From the NCBI RefSeq assembly GCF_000719265.1, contig NZ_JOFL01000036.1, positions 1 to 51,867 of the forward strand: a stretch of DNA of 51,867 nt, written 5' to 3'. Shown here piece after piece: positions 24,845 through 33,878 of the stretch. The notes below the pieces were generated by a model, which saw only the letters and a program-made list of their open reading frames with translations, was not told the origin of the DNA and did not search any database. Each line of letters opens with the position of its first letter. The first letter of the stretch is position 1. This DNA comes from Streptomyces roseoverticillatus (GTDB lineage: Bacteria; Actinomycetota; Actinomycetes; Streptomycetales; Streptomycetaceae). The translations under genes and the position numbers were made by a program.

Positions 24845-25461
24845 CGCGCCTCCATCAGTGCGAAGCCCAGGAGGTTATCGCCCTGCCAGCGGGCCGGGTC
24901 CCCGGCCCGCTCGTCGTCCGCGGCGAGCCCGATGCCCCAGACCCGGTCGAGCGGACTGGCCTCCACCAGCACCCGGTGCCCGGTGCCCAGCAGGTAGGAG
25001 CTCAGCGTGGCGTCCTGCGTGAACTTGTGGAAGCTGCCCTCCACCACCAGCCCGAAGCGGTGGCGCCGCCACGTCTCCTCGTCGAACCCGCGCACCATGC
25101 GACCCGCGTCCTTCGCCTGCTTCGGGTGCGAGGCCGCAATCGCTTCGGCTTCCGCCTCCGCGTCACCGAAGAGCCGTGCCTTGCCGGCCATCATCCAGTG
25201 TTCGGCGGTCGCGTAGACGGTGCCGTCCACCGTGAACGGCGAAGGCCACCACTGGCTGAAGCAGCTCGCGCCTATGCGCCCGTCACGCTGCGGCTGATGC
25301 CCCCAGAAAGAGACGTACTTGAAGCGCTCCCCACGGGCGACAGCGGCCACCAGCTCCGCCACCGAGCGCGGACCGTCCGCCTGTCGCCTCTGGTACCGCC
25401 CCGTATGCCGCTCCATGCGCTCGTATTCCTGCTGGTCCCCGTTGATCTTCATGCCTGCCAT
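24796..25461 (-). CDS. NADAR (YbiA-like) family protein
   Basis: A 221-residue cytosolic protein of the NADAR/YbiA/DUF1768 family. Members hydrolyse N-glycosidic bonds in riboflavin intermediates or remove ADP-ribose from guanine. The conserved core is present: KYVSFWGHQ, SQWWPSPFTVDGTVYATAEH, MMAGKARLFGD, VWGIGLAADD and the end NLLGFALMEARQRL. ATG 25461 has GGAGG seven bases upstream; an ATG at 25452 is an alternative. The 3-prime end overlaps the convergent DUF4190 gene by 49 bases. There is no neighbouring toxin or phage gene to suggest a defence role here. Confidence 0.88.
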   Translation of the reverse strand: MAGMKINGDQQEYERMERHTGRYQRRQADGPRSVAELVAAVARGERFKYVSFWGHQPQRDGRIGASCFSQWWPSPFTVDGTVYATAEHWMMAGKARLFGDAEAEAEAIAASHPKQAKDAGRMVRGFDEETWRRHRFGLVVEGSFHKFTQDATLSSYLLGTGHRVLVEASPLDRVWGIGLAADDERAGDPARWQGDNLLGFALMEARQRLGERSTISTGADR

Positions 25462-25556
25462 TCTGCAACCTCCGCGGGCACCTGAACTCGGCTGACCGTG
25501 CCCGACCGTTCCCCATAGCATTGCCGGACGCAGTTCAACGGAGGGGACATTTCTTC

Positions 25557-26057
25557 ATGTCTGACTACAACCAGAATCCCTATGGGGCGCCCCAGCAGCC
25601 CCCGGTGCCGCCCCAGCAGCCCGGCTACGGTTACCCGAACCAGGCGGTGCAGCCGGCGCAGGGCGGCTACCCCGGTCAGAGCGGCTATCCCGCACAGGCG
25701 CCGAGCGCCTACCCGGCGCCAAGCAGCTACCCCTCCGCACCGCCCGTCCAGGGCTACCCCGCAGGCGGCTACGCGGGCCCCATGCAGCCCAGCAACGGCA
25801 TGGGCACGGCCGGCCTCGTCTGCGGCATCATCGGCGCGGTGTGCAGCCTCCTGGTCTTCCTCTGGTTCTTCGGGTTGATCCTGGGCATCCTCGGCATCAT
25901 CTTCGGCGCCGTCGGCCGCTCCAAGGTCACGAAGGGCGAGGCGACCAACCGGAGCGCCGCGACCACCGGCATCGTCCTCGGCATCGTGGCCCTGGTGCTC
26001 CCCGTGCTGTGGTTCGCCTTCTTCGCGAGCCTGCTCGGCCTCGGCGCCGGACTGTAG
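25557..26057 (+). CDS. DUF4190 membrane protein
   Basis: A 166-residue protein with a Tyr/Pro/Gln-rich N-terminus (repeated YPxQ and YPAP units over residues 1-80) and two transmembrane helices (GLVCGIIGAVCSLLVFLWFF plus the helix after SAATTGIVLGI) separated by VGRSKVTKGEATNRSA, the DUF4190 signature. Function unknown; Streptomyces genomes carry many of these. ATG 25557 follows GAGGGG by ten bases. It is divergent from the NADAR gene and ends in a perfect 13-bp hairpin. It is paralogous to the protein at 24005 but lacks the repeat-derived PHAA segments. Confidence 0.88.
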   Translation: MSDYNQNPYGAPQQPPVPPQQPGYGYPNQAVQPAQGGYPGQSGYPAQAPSAYPAPSSYPSAPPVQGYPAGGYAGPMQPSNGMGTAGLVCGIIGAVCSLLVFLWFFGLILGILGIIFGAVGRSKVTKGEATNRSAATTGIVLGIVALVLPVLWFAFFASLLGLGAGL

Positions 26058-26078
26058 CCGGATCCCACACCCTGCACC

Positions 26079-26114
26079 GATTCCGTCGCAGGAACTCGTA
26101 ACTGCGACGGAATC
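26079..26114 (+). terminator. Terminator after the second DUF4190 gene
   Basis: GATTCCGTCGCAG (26079-26091) pairs perfectly with CTGCGACGGAATC (26102-26114) around a 10-base loop, followed by a pyrimidine- and T-rich stretch. Confidence 0.85.
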
Positions 26115-26205
26115 CCTTGTTGGTTGCCGTCTCCTCTGTCAGGATCGGCCCCGACGCCCCTGTGCTGTGCAGCGCGCAGGGACGCAGCCGGCGGAGGAGT
26201 GTGCG

Positions 26206-27729
26206 ATGGGTGCGACGGAGCGGCGGTTCGATGCGGCGGGGCGGTTTGCCGGCGGTGCGCAGTACATCGGGGGGCGGCTGCGCCCGGGCACCTCGGGCCG
26301 TACGCACGCGGTCGTGGACCCCGCCACGGGCGAAGAGGTACTCCGGTACGAGCTGGCCGGCCGGCAGGACGTGGACGCCGCCGTCGCGGCTGCCGAAGCC
26401 GCCTTTCCCGCATGGGGCGGGGCGACGCCCGGGGAGCGCTCCGACGCACTGCACCGCTTCGCGGACGCTATCGCCGGCCGGGCGGCGGAGTTCGCCCGTG
26501 CGGAGTCCGCGCAGTGCGGCAAGCCGATCCGCCTCACCACCGAGTTCGACGTGCCGGGGACGGTGGACAACACCGCCTTCTTCGCGGGCGCGGCGCGCCA
26601 CTTGGAGGGCCGTTCCGCCGGCGAGTACAGCAGTGACCACACCTCCTACGTGCGCCGCGAGCCCATCGGCGTCGTGGGCTCCGTCGCACCGTGGAACTAC
26701 CCCCTGCAGATGGCCGCCTGGAAGGTCCTCCCTGCCGTCGCCGCGGGCAACACCATCGTGCTCAAGCCCGCCGAGCTGACGCCCCTGACATCGTTGATGT
26801 TCGCCGAGGCGGCCACCGAGGCCGGTATCCCCGACGGGGTCGTGAACGTCGTCAGCGGAGCCGGTGCGGACGCAGGGGAGCGCCTCGTGGGCCATCCAGC
26901 AGTCGCCATGACGTCGTTCACCGGCTCCACGGCGGTCGGCCGGCGGGTCGCCGAGATCGCGACCAGGACGGTCAAACGGCTCCACCTCGAACTCGGAGGC
27001 AAGGCCCCGTTTGTCGTCTTCGACGACGCAAACCTCGAAGCCGCGGTGCACGGTGCGGTCGCCGGATCCCTCATCAACAGCGGCCAGGACTGCACCGCGG
27101 CCACCCGCGCCTACGTCCAGCGCCCCCTGTTCGAAGCATTCGTCTCCGGGGTCGCCGACCTGATGGCGTCCGTCCGCCTCGGCGATCCCTTCGACCCCGC
27201 CACGGACCTCGGCCCGCTCGTCTCGCACGCCCAACGCGACCGCGTCGCGGGATTCGTCGAGCGGGCGCGCAAGTACGCCGCTGTCGTCACCGGCGGTGCG
27301 GCGCCCGCGGGGGAACTGGCCAAGGGCGCGTACTACCTCCCCACGCTCATCACGGGGGCTCACCAGGGCAGCGAGATCGTGCAGGACGAGGTGTTCGGCC
27401 CCGTGCTCGTCGTGCTGCCCTTCGACAGCGACGACGAGGGCATCGCGCTCGCCAACGACACGCCGTACGGGCTGGCAGCGTCCGCATGGAGCCGCGACGT
27501 CTACCGCACGGGGCGCGCCACCAGAGAGATCAAGGCGGGCTGCGTATGGGTCAACGACCACATCCCGATCGTCAGCGAGATGCCCCACGGCGGGTACCGG
27601 GCGTCGGGCTACGGAAAGGACATGTCCGCCTATTCATTCGAGGAGTACACCCAGATCAAACACGTCATGTCCGACAACACCGCCGTCGCCCGAAAGCCAT
27701 GGCATCGAACCGTGTTCTCACTGGGCTGA
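26206..27729 (+). CDS. Aldehyde dehydrogenase, gamma-aminobutyraldehyde type (second copy)
   Basis: A 507-residue dehydrogenase closely related in motif content to the one at 18988: catalytic Cys in NSGQDCTAATR, Glu in LELGGKAPFVV, VAPWNYPLQMAAWK and the C-terminal EMPHGGYRASGYGKDMS. It should oxidise an aminoaldehyde from polyamine breakdown. ATG 26206 is set by the GGAGGA stretch about ten bases upstream; the frame is open to 26167. It extends about 14 residues past the usual end (ARKPWHRTVFSLG). It precedes the potD remnant and potABC, and the convergent phospholipase gene follows. Confidence 0.92.
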   Translation: MGATERRFDAAGRFAGGAQYIGGRLRPGTSGRTHAVVDPATGEEVLRYELAGRQDVDAAVAAAEAAFPAWGGATPGERSDALHRFADAIAGRAAEFARAESAQCGKPIRLTTEFDVPGTVDNTAFFAGAARHLEGRSAGEYSSDHTSYVRREPIGVVGSVAPWNYPLQMAAWKVLPAVAAGNTIVLKPAELTPLTSLMFAEAATEAGIPDGVVNVVSGAGADAGERLVGHPAVAMTSFTGSTAVGRRVAEIATRTVKRLHLELGGKAPFVVFDDANLEAAVHGAVAGSLINSGQDCTAATRAYVQRPLFEAFVSGVADLMASVRLGDPFDPATDLGPLVSHAQRDRVAGFVERARKYAAVVTGGAAPAGELAKGAYYLPTLITGAHQGSEIVQDEVFGPVLVVLPFDSDDEGIALANDTPYGLAASAWSRDVYRTGRATREIKAGCVWVNDHIPIVSEMPHGGYRASGYGKDMSAYSFEEYTQIKHVMSDNTAVARKPWHRTVFSLG

Positions 27730-27783
27730 TGTCCCGCTCCTTGCGCCGGTCGACGGGATTCCTCCCGGCAGCCGAGCCTCGAT

Positions 27784-27800
27784 CGGCCGGATTCCGGTCG
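27784..27800. terminator. Possible terminator between convergent genes
   Basis: CGGCCGG (27784-27790) and CCGGTCG (27794-27800) form a 7-bp stem with one G-U pair and a three-base loop, between the stops of the aldehyde dehydrogenase and the phospholipase gene. A second GC-rich imperfect hairpin follows near 27806-27830. Confidence 0.4.
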
Positions 27801-27861
27801 GCCTGCCCGGGCCCGGAGGGCGGAGCCCGGATTCCAGCTTCCGGACGAATGCAGGTCGTTC

Positions 27862-28343
27862 TCAGGGATCGCCGTGCTCGCGGACTTTCCCGTAATAGAC
27901 CCCGGCCCACTGCTCGCAGCCGTCGGTCCCCCTTTTCGTCGCGGTCCGGCAATAGGTGTGTAAGTTCGCCCTGAAATTGTTGTCGATGGCCCGACGCGTG
28001 TCGTGGTCGAAACGGCCCTGCTTCTTGCGGTTCCGGTAGCCGAAGTCATGGCGCCGGCACGACGGCAGGAAGTCGAAGCCCATGGGCCGGTCCGGGGCCC
28101 AGGAGCAGCCGTCCGACGGCCAGTCGAGCTTCTCGGTGCGGCCGGCGTCATTGCGTAGAGGTTCCAGTCCGTATTGCGTACGGACTGGAACCTCTCCATC
28201 GAAGATGGCGAAAGCAGCTTGTCGGTATATTCCTGGAGCGGAGGTTTCAGTGACGGTTCGGCGAGGGCCGGTTCGGTCACGGCCCCCATGAGCAGGGCGG
28301 CGCCGAGCGTCGTGACGGTCGTCACCGTTCTTCTGCAACCCAA
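27862..28343 (-). pseudogene. Secreted phospholipase A2, broken by a frameshift
   Basis: The C-terminal part is clearly a Streptomyces-type phospholipase A2: DGCSWAPDRPMGFDFLPSC, then CRRHDFGYRNRKKQGRFDHD with the catalytic His-Asp pair, and paired cysteines near the end. The matching N-terminus, a signal peptide (TTLGAALLMGAVTEPALA) followed by YTDKLLSPSSMERFQSVRNT, is in a different frame, reached from a TTG start at 28343 with AGGA in front. The change between frames equals a one-base deletion and must lie before the KLDWPSDGC motif near 28130. A perfect 17-bp inverted repeat sits at that place. It could be inactive, or rescued by frameshifting, or a sequencing error. Confidence 0.72.
28157..28195. 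repeat. Perfect 17-bp inverted repeat within the phospholipase gene
   Basis: AGAGGTTCCAGTCCGTA (28157-28173) is exactly complementary to TACGGACTGGAACCTCT (28179-28195), with the five-base centre TTGCG. It lies at the junction of the two phospholipase frames and would form a very stable hairpin in DNA or mRNA. Confidence 0.85.
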
Positions 28344-28571
28344 CGAATTCCTATTCTGCGTCGCGAGCGGTATTTGCGCTGCCCGCTCACTTCCCCATGT
28401 GCGGATACATGCGGAGCCACCGGATTGGCAGGGCCGTGATCCCGTGATCAATGTGAACCGCGGAACTGTTGCGTAATCAAAGGGAAACAATGGGATCCCT
28501 TGTTCAGTGCCCGCCTAATCTGCCAAGATCCTCGCTCAAAGTCCGTCGCAGCTACGGAAAGGGCACTTCGC

Positions 28572-29111
28572 ATGGAGCGCTACCAGCCACCCACCGTGGT
28601 GAACCGCCGGGCCCTGCTGCGCGGGGGCGGAGCGGGTGCGCTCGCCTTCGGCGGGGCCGTGACCGCGGCCGGATCCGCCGCTTCACCGGTAACGACTACA
28701 CGAGTGACCTCAAGGGCTACATCGCCGCCCGCACCGCCTGGGGCCGGGGACCTCGTCCAGCTCCAGGCCGGCAACACCGGCACCTAGTACGCGATGCCGG
28801 ACGCGGGCTGCACGTTTTCCAGCGACAATCTTCTGGTCCCCCGCAACGCCCGCCACCAGAGGAACGCCGAGCGCCTCATCGACTACTGCTACCAGCCGAA
28901 GCCCGCCGCACGGCTCGCCGCCGCCATCAGCTACGCCAGCCCCGTAGCCGGGCTGCGGGACGAGCTCGCGAAGACCGACAAGGAGCCGGCCGGCAACAGC
29001 CCGACCATCCCCACTGAGGCGATGACGGCGAAGGCCCGCGTCTTCCGCTCCCTGACCACCGCCGAGGACGAGGCGTTCGAGGCCGCATTCTCCGAGCTCG
29101 CCGGCGCCTGA
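28572..29111 (+). pseudogene. potD pseudogene (spermidine/putrescine-binding protein remnant)
   Basis: The start (MERYQPPTVVNRRALLRGGG) is an exported-protein signal like that of Streptomyces PotD. At about 28672 it jumps directly to IRRFTGNDYTSDLKGYIAA, so roughly 200 codons of the middle are deleted and the frame is changed. One extra G near 28743 restores the original frame (AGDLVQLQAGN). A TAG at 28785-28787 then interrupts it, after which MPDAGCTFSSDNLLVPR and RLIDYCYQPKPAARLAAAIS continue to a normal end (FSELAGA). Three independent lesions make loss of function certain. It sits 110 bases before potA, where intact Streptomyces loci have potD. Confidence 0.9.
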
Positions 29112-29221
29112 ACCGCCGCAATGGGCCACCGGCGCGGCGCCCGGCCCCGGACATATGAGAACGTACGCGGCTGTACGTGCCGTACGCGCTCACGCCCTCG
29201 AGACCCCTGGACCGAAGAACC

Positions 29222-30385
29222 ATGACAGCAACCGCCCCGACCGACAGCAGCAGCGGCACGGACGTCCGCCTCACCGCCATCAGCAAGAGCTACGGCGCCT
29301 TCACCGCCGTCCACCCGCTCGAGCTGTCCGTCCCCGCCGGCTCCTTCTTCGCCCTGCTCGGTGCCTCGGGCTGCGGCAAGACCACCACTCTGCGCATGAT
29401 CGCCGGCCTGGAGCAGCCCACCACCGGCACCGTGGAACTCGCCGGCAAGGACGTCACCGCCCTCCCTCCGCACAAGCGCCCCGTCAACACCGTCTTCCAG
29501 AGCTACGCGCTCTTCCCGCACCTCGACATCTACGAGAACGTCGCCTTCGGCCTGCGCCGCCGCGGCATTAAGTCCGTCAAGAAGCAGGTCGGCGACATGC
29601 TCGACCTCGTCCAGCTCGGCGACTACGCCCGCCGCAAGCCCCACCAGCTCTCCGGCGGCCAGCAGCAGCGCGTCGCCGTCGCCCGCGCCCTGATCAACCA
29701 CCCCCAGGTGCTCCTCCTTGACGAGCCCCTCGGCGCCCTCGACCTCAAGCTGCGCCGCCAGATGCAGCTCGAGCTCAAGCGCATCCAGACCGAGGTCGGC
29801 ATCACCTTCATCCACGTCACCCACGACCAGGAGGAGGCCATGACGATGGCCGACACGGTCGCGGTCATGAACGCCGGCCGGGTCGAACAGCTCGGCGCCC
29901 CCGCCGACCTCTACGAGACCCCCCGCACCACCTTCGTCGCCAACTTCCTCGGCACCTCGAACCTCATCACCGCCGAGGTCCTCGACACCTCCGGCGAGAC
30001 CCTCGTCCTGCGCGCCTCGGATACCAAACTCGCCCTGCCCCGTGTGCGATGTACCACCGCCCCCCGTGCGGGCGGGAAGCTCCTCGTCGGGATACGGCCG
30101 GAGAAGATCACCCTCACGCACGCCGACGACGCCGGCACCATCCCCGAGGGGCGCAACCGCGTCCACGGCCGCATCACCGGCTCCAGCTTCATCGGCGTCT
30201 CCACCCAGTACCTCGTCGACAGCCCGGTGGCCACGGGGCTCTCCGTCTACGAGCAGAACATCGAGCGTGACAGCCGCCTCATGCCGGGCGCCGACGTCGT
30301 CCTGCACTGGAACCCCGGACACAGCTTCGGGCTGGACGCCGCGCAGAGCATCGAGGCCGGCACGGACGCGGGGGAGGGCACCTGA
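29222..30385 (+). CDS. potA: Polyamine ABC transporter, ATP-binding protein
   Basis: ATPase of a spermidine/putrescine-type importer, 387 residues. All motifs are intact: Walker [12 protein letters not shown]-loop [11 protein letters not shown], signature LSGGQQQR, Walker [12 protein letters not shown] and H-loop [11 protein letters not shown]-terminal TOBE domain (about residues 280-375, [14 protein letters not shown]) is typical of PotA. ATG 29222 has only a weak GAAGAA site. The stop overlaps the potB start (ATGA). The gene normally upstream, potD, is a pseudogene here, so transcription probably begins before or within that remnant. Confidence 0.95.
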   Translation: MTATAPTDSSSGTDVRLTAISKSYGAFTAVHPLELSVPAGSFFALLGASGCGKTTTLRMIAGLEQPTTGTVELAGKDVTALPPHKRPVNTVFQSYALFPHLDIYENVAFGLRRRGIKSVKKQVGDMLDLVQLGDYARRKPHQLSGGQQQRVAVARALINHPQVLLLDEPLGALDLKLRRQMQLELKRIQTEVGITFIHVTHDQEEAMTMADTVAVMNAGRVEQLGAPADLYETPRTTFVANFLGTSNLITAEVLDTSGETLVLRASDTKLALPRVRCTTAPRAGGKLLVGIRPEKITLTHADDAGTIPEGRNRVHGRITGSSFIGVSTQYLVDSPVATGLSVYEQNIERDSRLMPGADVVLHWNPGHSFGLDAAQSIEAGTDAGEGT

Positions 30386-31305
30386 TGGCACTCGTCAGTG
30401 ACAAGCCCCCCGCGCCCCGTGCGACCGCCCGCACGGCCGCACGAGGCGGAAAGCCCACCCCGTACTGGCTCCTGCTCCCCGGCATCCTCTGGCTGCTCGT
30501 CTTCTTCGCCGCCCCGCTCGTCTACCAGGCGTCCACCTCCGTACAGACCGGCTCCCTCGAAGAGGGCTTCCAGGTCACCTGGCACTTCGCCACGTACTGG
30601 GACGCACTGACCGAGTACTACCCCCAGTTCTTGCGCTCCGTGGCCTACGCCGCGACCGCCACCGCGCTCTGCCTCGCCCTCGGCTACCCGCTGGCCTACC
30701 TCATCGCCTTCAAGGCCGGCCGCTGGCGCAACGTCCTGATGATCCTCGTCATCGCGCCGTTCTTCACCAGCTTCCTGATCCGCACCCTCGCCTGGAAGAC
30801 GATCCTCTCCGACGGCGGCCCCGTCGTCTCCGCGCTCGCGAGCCTGCACGTCCTCGACGTCACCAACGCGTTCGGCGTCACAGAAGGGCACCGCGTACTC
30901 GCCACACCCCTCGCCGTCGTCTGCGGCCTGACCTACAACTTCCTGCCCTTCATGATCCTGCCGCTGTACACCTCGCTGGAGCGCATCGACGTAAGGCTGC
31001 ACGAGGCGGCCGGCGACCTCTACGCGCGGCCCCTGACGACCTTCCGCAAGGTGACCTTCCCGCTCTCCATGCCCGGCGTCGTCGCCGGCACGCTGCTCAC
31101 CTTCATCCCCGCCACGGGCGACTACATCAACGCCGAGCTGCTCGGCTCCACCGATCAGAAGATGATCGGCAACGTCATCCAGTCCCAGTTCCTGCGCGTC
31201 CTGGACTACCCGACCGCCGCCGCCCTGTCCTTCATCCTCATGGCCGCCATCCTCGCCATGGTCACCGTCTACATCCGCAAGTCCGGGACGGAGGACCTGG
31301 TCTGA
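30385..31305 (+). CDS. potB: Polyamine ABC transporter, permease PotB
   Basis: Inner-membrane permease, 306 residues with six transmembrane helices, starting with YWLLLPGILWLLVFFAAPLV near residue 29. The coupling loop is present (LHEAAGDLYARPLTTFRKVT), and the FIPATGDYINAELLGS region is characteristic of PotB-type proteins. Start and stop codons overlap those of potA and potC by one base each, so the three are translated as a unit. Proteins PotB and PotC would form a heterodimer bound to PotA. Confidence 0.95.
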   Translation: MALVSDKPPAPRATARTAARGGKPTPYWLLLPGILWLLVFFAAPLVYQASTSVQTGSLEEGFQVTWHFATYWDALTEYYPQFLRSVAYAATATALCLALGYPLAYLIAFKAGRWRNVLMILVIAPFFTSFLIRTLAWKTILSDGGPVVSALASLHVLDVTNAFGVTEGHRVLATPLAVVCGLTYNFLPFMILPLYTSLERIDVRLHEAAGDLYARPLTTFRKVTFPLSMPGVVAGTLLTFIPATGDYINAELLGSTDQKMIGNVIQSQFLRVLDYPTAAALSFILMAAILAMVTVYIRKSGTEDLV

Positions 31306-32135
31306 TGACAGCTACGCCCGCCCGCCAGGCCGTTCTCTCCAGCCGCCCCGTGCGGTGGCTCCGCCGCAACCTCGTCGTGATCGCGGGGCTGGCCACACTG
31401 GCCTACCTCGTGCTGCCCAACGTCGTCGTCACCGTCTTCTCGTTCAACAAGCCCAACGGCCGCTTCAACTACGAGTGGCAGCGCTTCTCCACCGACGCCT
31501 GGACCGACCCGTGCGGCGTCGCCGACCTGTGCGGCTCCCTCTCGCTCAGCCTGCAGATCGCCGTCTGGGCGACCGTGGGCGCCACCGTCCTGGGCACGGC
31601 GCTCGCCTTCGCGCTCGCCCGCTACCGCTTCCGCGCCCGGTCCTCCGTCAGCACCCTGATCTTCCTGCCGATGGCCATGCCCGAGGTCGTCATGGCCGCC
31701 TCGCTGGCCACCCTCTTCCTCAACATGGGCGTCACCTTCGGCTTCTGGACGATCCTGATCGCCCACATCACCTTCTGCCTGAGCTTCGTGGTGACGGCCG
31801 TCAAGGCCCGGGTGATGTCCATGGACCCCCGGCTCGAACAAGCCGCCCAGGACCTCTACGCCACCCCGCTGCAGACCTTCCTGCGGGTCACCCTCCCGAT
31901 CGCCGCCCCGGGCATCGTGGCGGGCGCCCTGCTCTCCTTCGCCCTGTCCTTCGACGACTTCATCATCACCAACTTCAACGCCGGCTCGACTGTGACCTTC
32001 CCCATGTTCGTCTGGGGATCCGCGCAACGGGGCACACCCGTTCAAATCAATGTCATCGGAACGGCGATGTTCGCCATCGCCGTACTGTGCGTCCTTGCTG
32101 GTCAGCTGATCGGCGGGCGCCGCAAAAGGAGCTGA
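31305..32135 (+). CDS. potC: Polyamine ABC transporter, permease PotC
   Basis: Second permease, 276 residues with six transmembrane helices. The coupling loop reads LEQAAQDLYATPLQTFLRVT, and the SFDDFIITNFNAGSTVTFPM segment is typical of PotC. It starts at 31305 in an ATGA overlap with potB and ends four bases before the FAD oxidase gene, which is therefore in the same operon. The coupling of import with the oxidase supports a polyamine substrate. Confidence 0.95.
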   Translation: MTATPARQAVLSSRPVRWLRRNLVVIAGLATLAYLVLPNVVVTVFSFNKPNGRFNYEWQRFSTDAWTDPCGVADLCGSLSLSLQIAVWATVGATVLGTALAFALARYRFRARSSVSTLIFLPMAMPEVVMAASLATLFLNMGVTFGFWTILIAHITFCLSFVVTAVKARVMSMDPRLEQAAQDLYATPLQTFLRVTLPIAAPGIVAGALLSFALSFDDFIITNFNAGSTVTFPMFVWGSAQRGTPVQINVIGTAMFAIAVLCVLAGQLIGGRRKRS

Positions 32136-32139
32136 GAGC

Positions 32140-33552
32140 ATGGCCGCTCGTGCCATGAACCCTGTCCAAGCACTCTCTGACGCCGCTCACCGGCCCTACT
32201 GGCTCGACGACCCCTCCCGGCCGGAGGCGCTCCCCGCGCTCGTCGGCGACGAGCACTGCGACCTGCTCGTCGTCGGCGGCGGATATTCCGGACTGTGGAC
32301 CGCGCTCCTCGCCAAGGAGCGCGATCCCGGCCGGGACGTCGTCCTCATCGAGGCCCATGAAACCGGCTGGGCGGCCTCAGGCCGCAACGGCGGCTTCTGC
32401 TCCGCCTCCCTCACCCACGGCTGGGCCAATGGCGCCTCACGCTGGCCTGGCGAGCTCGCCACCCTCCACGAACTCGGTCTCAAGAACCTCGACGGCATCG
32501 AGGCCACCCTCGCTCGTTACGGCATCGACTGCGACTTCGAACGCACCGGTGAGATCGACATCGCCACCGCCCCGCACCAGGTGCACGAGATCCAGGAGGC
32601 CGCCGAGGAACTCGAGGCCCTCGGCCTCACGGGCTACGAGTACCTCGACCGGGACGCCCTGCGTGCCGAGGTCCACTCCCCGACCTTCCTGGCCGGACTC
32701 TGGGACCGTGACGGGGTCGCGATGCTGCACCCCGCCCGGCTCGCATGGGGCCTCAAGCGCGCCTGCACGGAGCTAGGGGTACGCATCTACGAGCACACGC
32801 CCGGCACCGAGCTGTCCTCCCGCGCCGCCGGCCTCGCCGTACGCACCCCGTACGGGCGCGTCTTCGCCCGCCACGCCGCCCTGGGCACCAACGCCTTCCC
32901 CTCACTGGTCAAGCGCGTCCGCCCCTACATCGCACCCGTCTACGACTACGCCCTGATGACGGAGCCGCTGAACGCAGAACAGCTTGCGGCCGTCGGGTGG
33001 AAGGGCCGCCAGGGGCTCGGGGACGCCGCCAACCACTTCCACTACTTCCGCATCACGCCCGACCACCGCATCCTGTGGGGCGGCTACGACATCGTGTACC
33101 ACTACGGCGGTGGCGTCCGGTCGGAGTACGACCACCACCCGGCCACGTACCAGAAGCTCGCCGAGCACTTCTTCCGCTGCTTCCCGCAGCTCGAGGACGT
33201 GCGCTTCACCCACAGCTGGGGCGGCGCCATCGACACCTGCTCACGCTTCTCGGCCTTCTTCGGCACGGCCCACGGGGGCAAGGTCGCCTATGCACTCGGC
33301 TACACGGGACTGGGCGTCGGCGCCACCCGCTTCGGCGCCGATGTGATGCTCGACCTGCTCTCGGGGGAGCGCACGGAGCGCACCGAGCTGGAGATGGTGC
33401 GCAGCAAGCCGCTGCCGTTCCCGCCCGAACCGGTGCGCTCCATGGGCATCGGCATCACCCAGTGGTCGATGACGAAGGCCGACGAGAACGGCGGCCGCCG
33501 CAACCTCTGGCTCAAGGCGATGGACAAGGTCGGCCTGGGTTTCGACAGCTGA
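32140..33552 (+). CDS. FAD-dependent oxidoreductase, PuuB-like (gamma-glutamylputrescine or polyamine oxidase)
   Basis: A 470-residue flavoenzyme of the D-amino acid oxidase fold. The FAD dinucleotide-binding motif is DLLVVGGGYSGLWTALLAKE near residue 40, followed by ETGWAASGRNGGFCSASLTH and the C-terminal GYTGLGVGATRFGADVMLDL. This resembles PuuB, which oxidises gamma-glutamylputrescine to the aldehyde in the Puu route, but a free polyamine substrate cannot be excluded. It follows potC by four bases, so the importer and the oxidase are probably expressed together. ATG 32140 is used; ATG 32155 is possible. Confidence 0.9.
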   Translation: MAARAMNPVQALSDAAHRPYWLDDPSRPEALPALVGDEHCDLLVVGGGYSGLWTALLAKERDPGRDVVLIEAHETGWAASGRNGGFCSASLTHGWANGASRWPGELATLHELGLKNLDGIEATLARYGIDCDFERTGEIDIATAPHQVHEIQEAAEELEALGLTGYEYLDRDALRAEVHSPTFLAGLWDRDGVAMLHPARLAWGLKRACTELGVRIYEHTPGTELSSRAAGLAVRTPYGRVFARHAALGTNAFPSLVKRVRPYIAPVYDYALMTEPLNAEQLAAVGWKGRQGLGDAANHFHYFRITPDHRILWGGYDIVYHYGGGVRSEYDHHPATYQKLAEHFFRCFPQLEDVRFTHSWGGAIDTCSRFSAFFGTAHGGKVAYALGYTGLGVGATRFGADVMLDLLSGERTERTELEMVRSKPLPFPPEPVRSMGIGITQWSMTKADENGGRRNLWLKAMDKVGLGFDS

Positions 33553-33606
33553 GGAAGGCCGGGGCTGAGGGCGGCCGGGCGGGGCACGGAGCGGGTTCGT
33601 ACGCAG

Positions 33607-33733
33607 GCCGCATGTCGGCCTCATGCGGCGGGCCCGCACCCGGCCTCATGCGGCAGCGTGGCGGCGACGGGTGGTGCTGTAATGCGTGCCGTGCTTCGGC
33701 CCCATGCGCGTCCTGCCCGGCGCCCCATGCGCA
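33607..33733 (+). repeat. Dispersed repeat cluster after the FAD oxidase
   Basis: Exact cores at 33618-33629 and 33643-33654; variants at 33607 (GCCGCATGTCGG), 33699 (GCCCCATGCGCG) and 33722 (GCCCCATGCGCA). GCCGCATG (33607-33614) with CATGCGGC (33622-33629) forms an 8-bp hairpin. All exact copies are in the orientation of the upstream gene. The interval 33553-33878 has no supported gene. Confidence 0.8.
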
Positions 33734-33878
33734 ACTTTCAGGCGCACCGGGGCACGCCGTCCTGCGGACAGTGAACCCTTCACCTCCGCCCGGTCCGGAA
33801 ACCCGCGTAATGATCCGCACTCCGGGGCCTCTCCATCCGTGAACGCAGAACGAGCGGACATGGAATGGAGGCACTGCC

